DNA of 34,715 nt, taken from the NCBI GenBank assembly GCA_903884945.1, contig CAISGR010000267.1, positions 1 through 34,715 on the forward strand. The letters are read 5' to 3'. Below, piece by piece: positions 34,275 through 34,715 of this stretch. A program made the translations under genes and the position numbers. The notes beneath the pieces were generated by a model that worked only from the letters and a program-made list of their open reading frames with translations, made no database searches and was not told where the DNA came from. How positions within the stretch are numbered: position 1 is the first letter of the stretch; every line of letters begins with the position of its first letter. This DNA comes from an uncultured bacterium. GTDB lineage: Bacteria > Pseudomonadota > Alphaproteobacteria > Sphingomonadales > Sphingomonadaceae.

Positions 34275-34715
34275 ATGGTCAGACGTCCCACCCCAGCGTT
34301 CCTCGCCCTGATGGCGGCGCTTTCGCTTGCCGGCTGCGGGGGCAAGGAGCCCGCGGATACCGCCGGCGTGACGAGGCCTGCCGGCCCGCGGCTCGTCGTC
34401 CGGTCGGTCGAGACGACCGAGTGGAAGGATGTGGGGGCTGAGATCACCACGACGGATCGCGCCGATGCACGTGCGCGCATCCCCGGCGTTCTGGAGAGCC
34501 TCAGCGTGCGCAGGGGCGACATGGTTCGCAAGGGGCAGGTGATCGGCCGCATCGTCGACACGCGACTGGCGTATGAAGGCGGCGCTTATGGCGCCCAGGC
34601 CGCCGCGGCCGAAGCACAGGCGGTGCAGGCCCAGGCGGATCTGGGTCGAATCCGCTATCTCTATGACAATGGAGTCTATGCGAAGGCCCGGCTCGATCAG
34701 GCTCAGGCCGGGGCC
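34275..34715 (+). CDS. RND efflux periplasmic adaptor lipoprotein, 3' end outside the window
   Basis: The frame is open from ATG 34275 to the last base (147 residues seen), with AAGGA before the start. A lipoprotein signal ends in LAGC (Cys21). Then comes the adaptor lipoyl half (RIPGVLESLSVRRGDMVRKGQVIGRI), followed by the beginning of an Ala/Gln-rich helical hairpin (YGAQAAAAEAQAVQAQADLGRI, then YLYDNGVYAKARLDQAQA). This is the standard layout of a membrane fusion protein of an RND pump. The permease gene should follow beyond the window. It starts ten bases after the rhodanese stop, so it is tied to the sulfide-linked cluster. Confidence 0.93.
   Translation, partial: MVRRPTPAFLALMAALSLAGCGGKEPADTAGVTRPAGPRLVVRSVETTEWKDVGAEITTTDRADARARIPGVLESLSVRRGDMVRKGQVIGRIVDTRLAYEGGAYGAQAAAAEAQAVQAQADLGRIRYLYDNGVYAKARLDQAQAGA

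Noticed and set aside
33839..34561. Upstream extension of the sqr frame on the minus strand
   Set aside because: It would run across an AT-rich promoter region and antisense to rhodanese and the adaptor; the conserved SQR sequence begins at ATG 33838.

Overview
The window looks like chromosome of a GC-rich alphaproteobacterium of the Sphingomonas type. The impression rests on codon use, a TonB-dependent receptor whose plug begins with DIVVTGSRI, a long-Q-loop cytochrome bd, a NodT-type outer-membrane lipoprotein and several recognisable family variants; no rRNA or other taxonomic marker is present. I see no tRNA, rRNA, CRISPR array or intact insertion sequence.

Layout. (1) 1-2022: 3' part of a CHASE2 adenylate/guanylate cyclase. 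(2) 2023-2893: gene-poor stretch with a broken terminase-small-subunit-like remnant on the minus strand and five copies of an AACAGGGAATT-type repeat. (3) 2894-6106: a PhzF-like isomerase and an EamA exporter (minus, overlapping ATGA) divergent from a MocR-type regulator, with a candidate operator in between. (4) 6216-15721: a sugar-acid locus. It holds a small LuxR-type protein, a gluconate-family permease preceded by a translationally coupled 16-codon leader, a FadR-type GntR regulator, a gluconokinase, a large secreted beta-helix protein with an SMP-30/gluconolactonase-like propeller at its C-terminus, and a TonB-dependent receptor. Two perfect inverted 13-mers sit upstream of the permease and are the best operator candidates.

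(5) 15861-22966: respiration. A membrane-anchored cytochrome c, then cydA-cydB-cydX on the minus strand, divergent from cydD-cydC on the plus strand. All parts needed to build a cytochrome bd quinol oxidase are present, including the 31-residue CydX. (6) 22994-30975: a complete RND tripartite efflux system (permease, adaptor, NodT-type channel) with a two-component pair upstream on the same strand. (7) 31062-34715: a sulfide-linked divergon. Minus: sulfide:quinone oxidoreductase, a DUF2892 membrane protein and a TolC-type channel. Plus: a single-domain rhodanese followed by an RND adaptor that runs off the window.

How it fits together. In part 4 the receptor and beta-helix protein would act at the cell surface or periplasm, the permease would import a sugar acid, the kinase would phosphorylate it, and the GntR protein would sense it. 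In parts 5 and 7, SQR feeds electrons from sulfide into the quinone pool, rhodanese handles the sulfane sulfur, and cytochrome bd is an oxidase type known to tolerate sulfide. The link between sulfide oxidation and a tripartite pump (TolC on one arm, adaptor on the other) is the least explained arrangement in the window.
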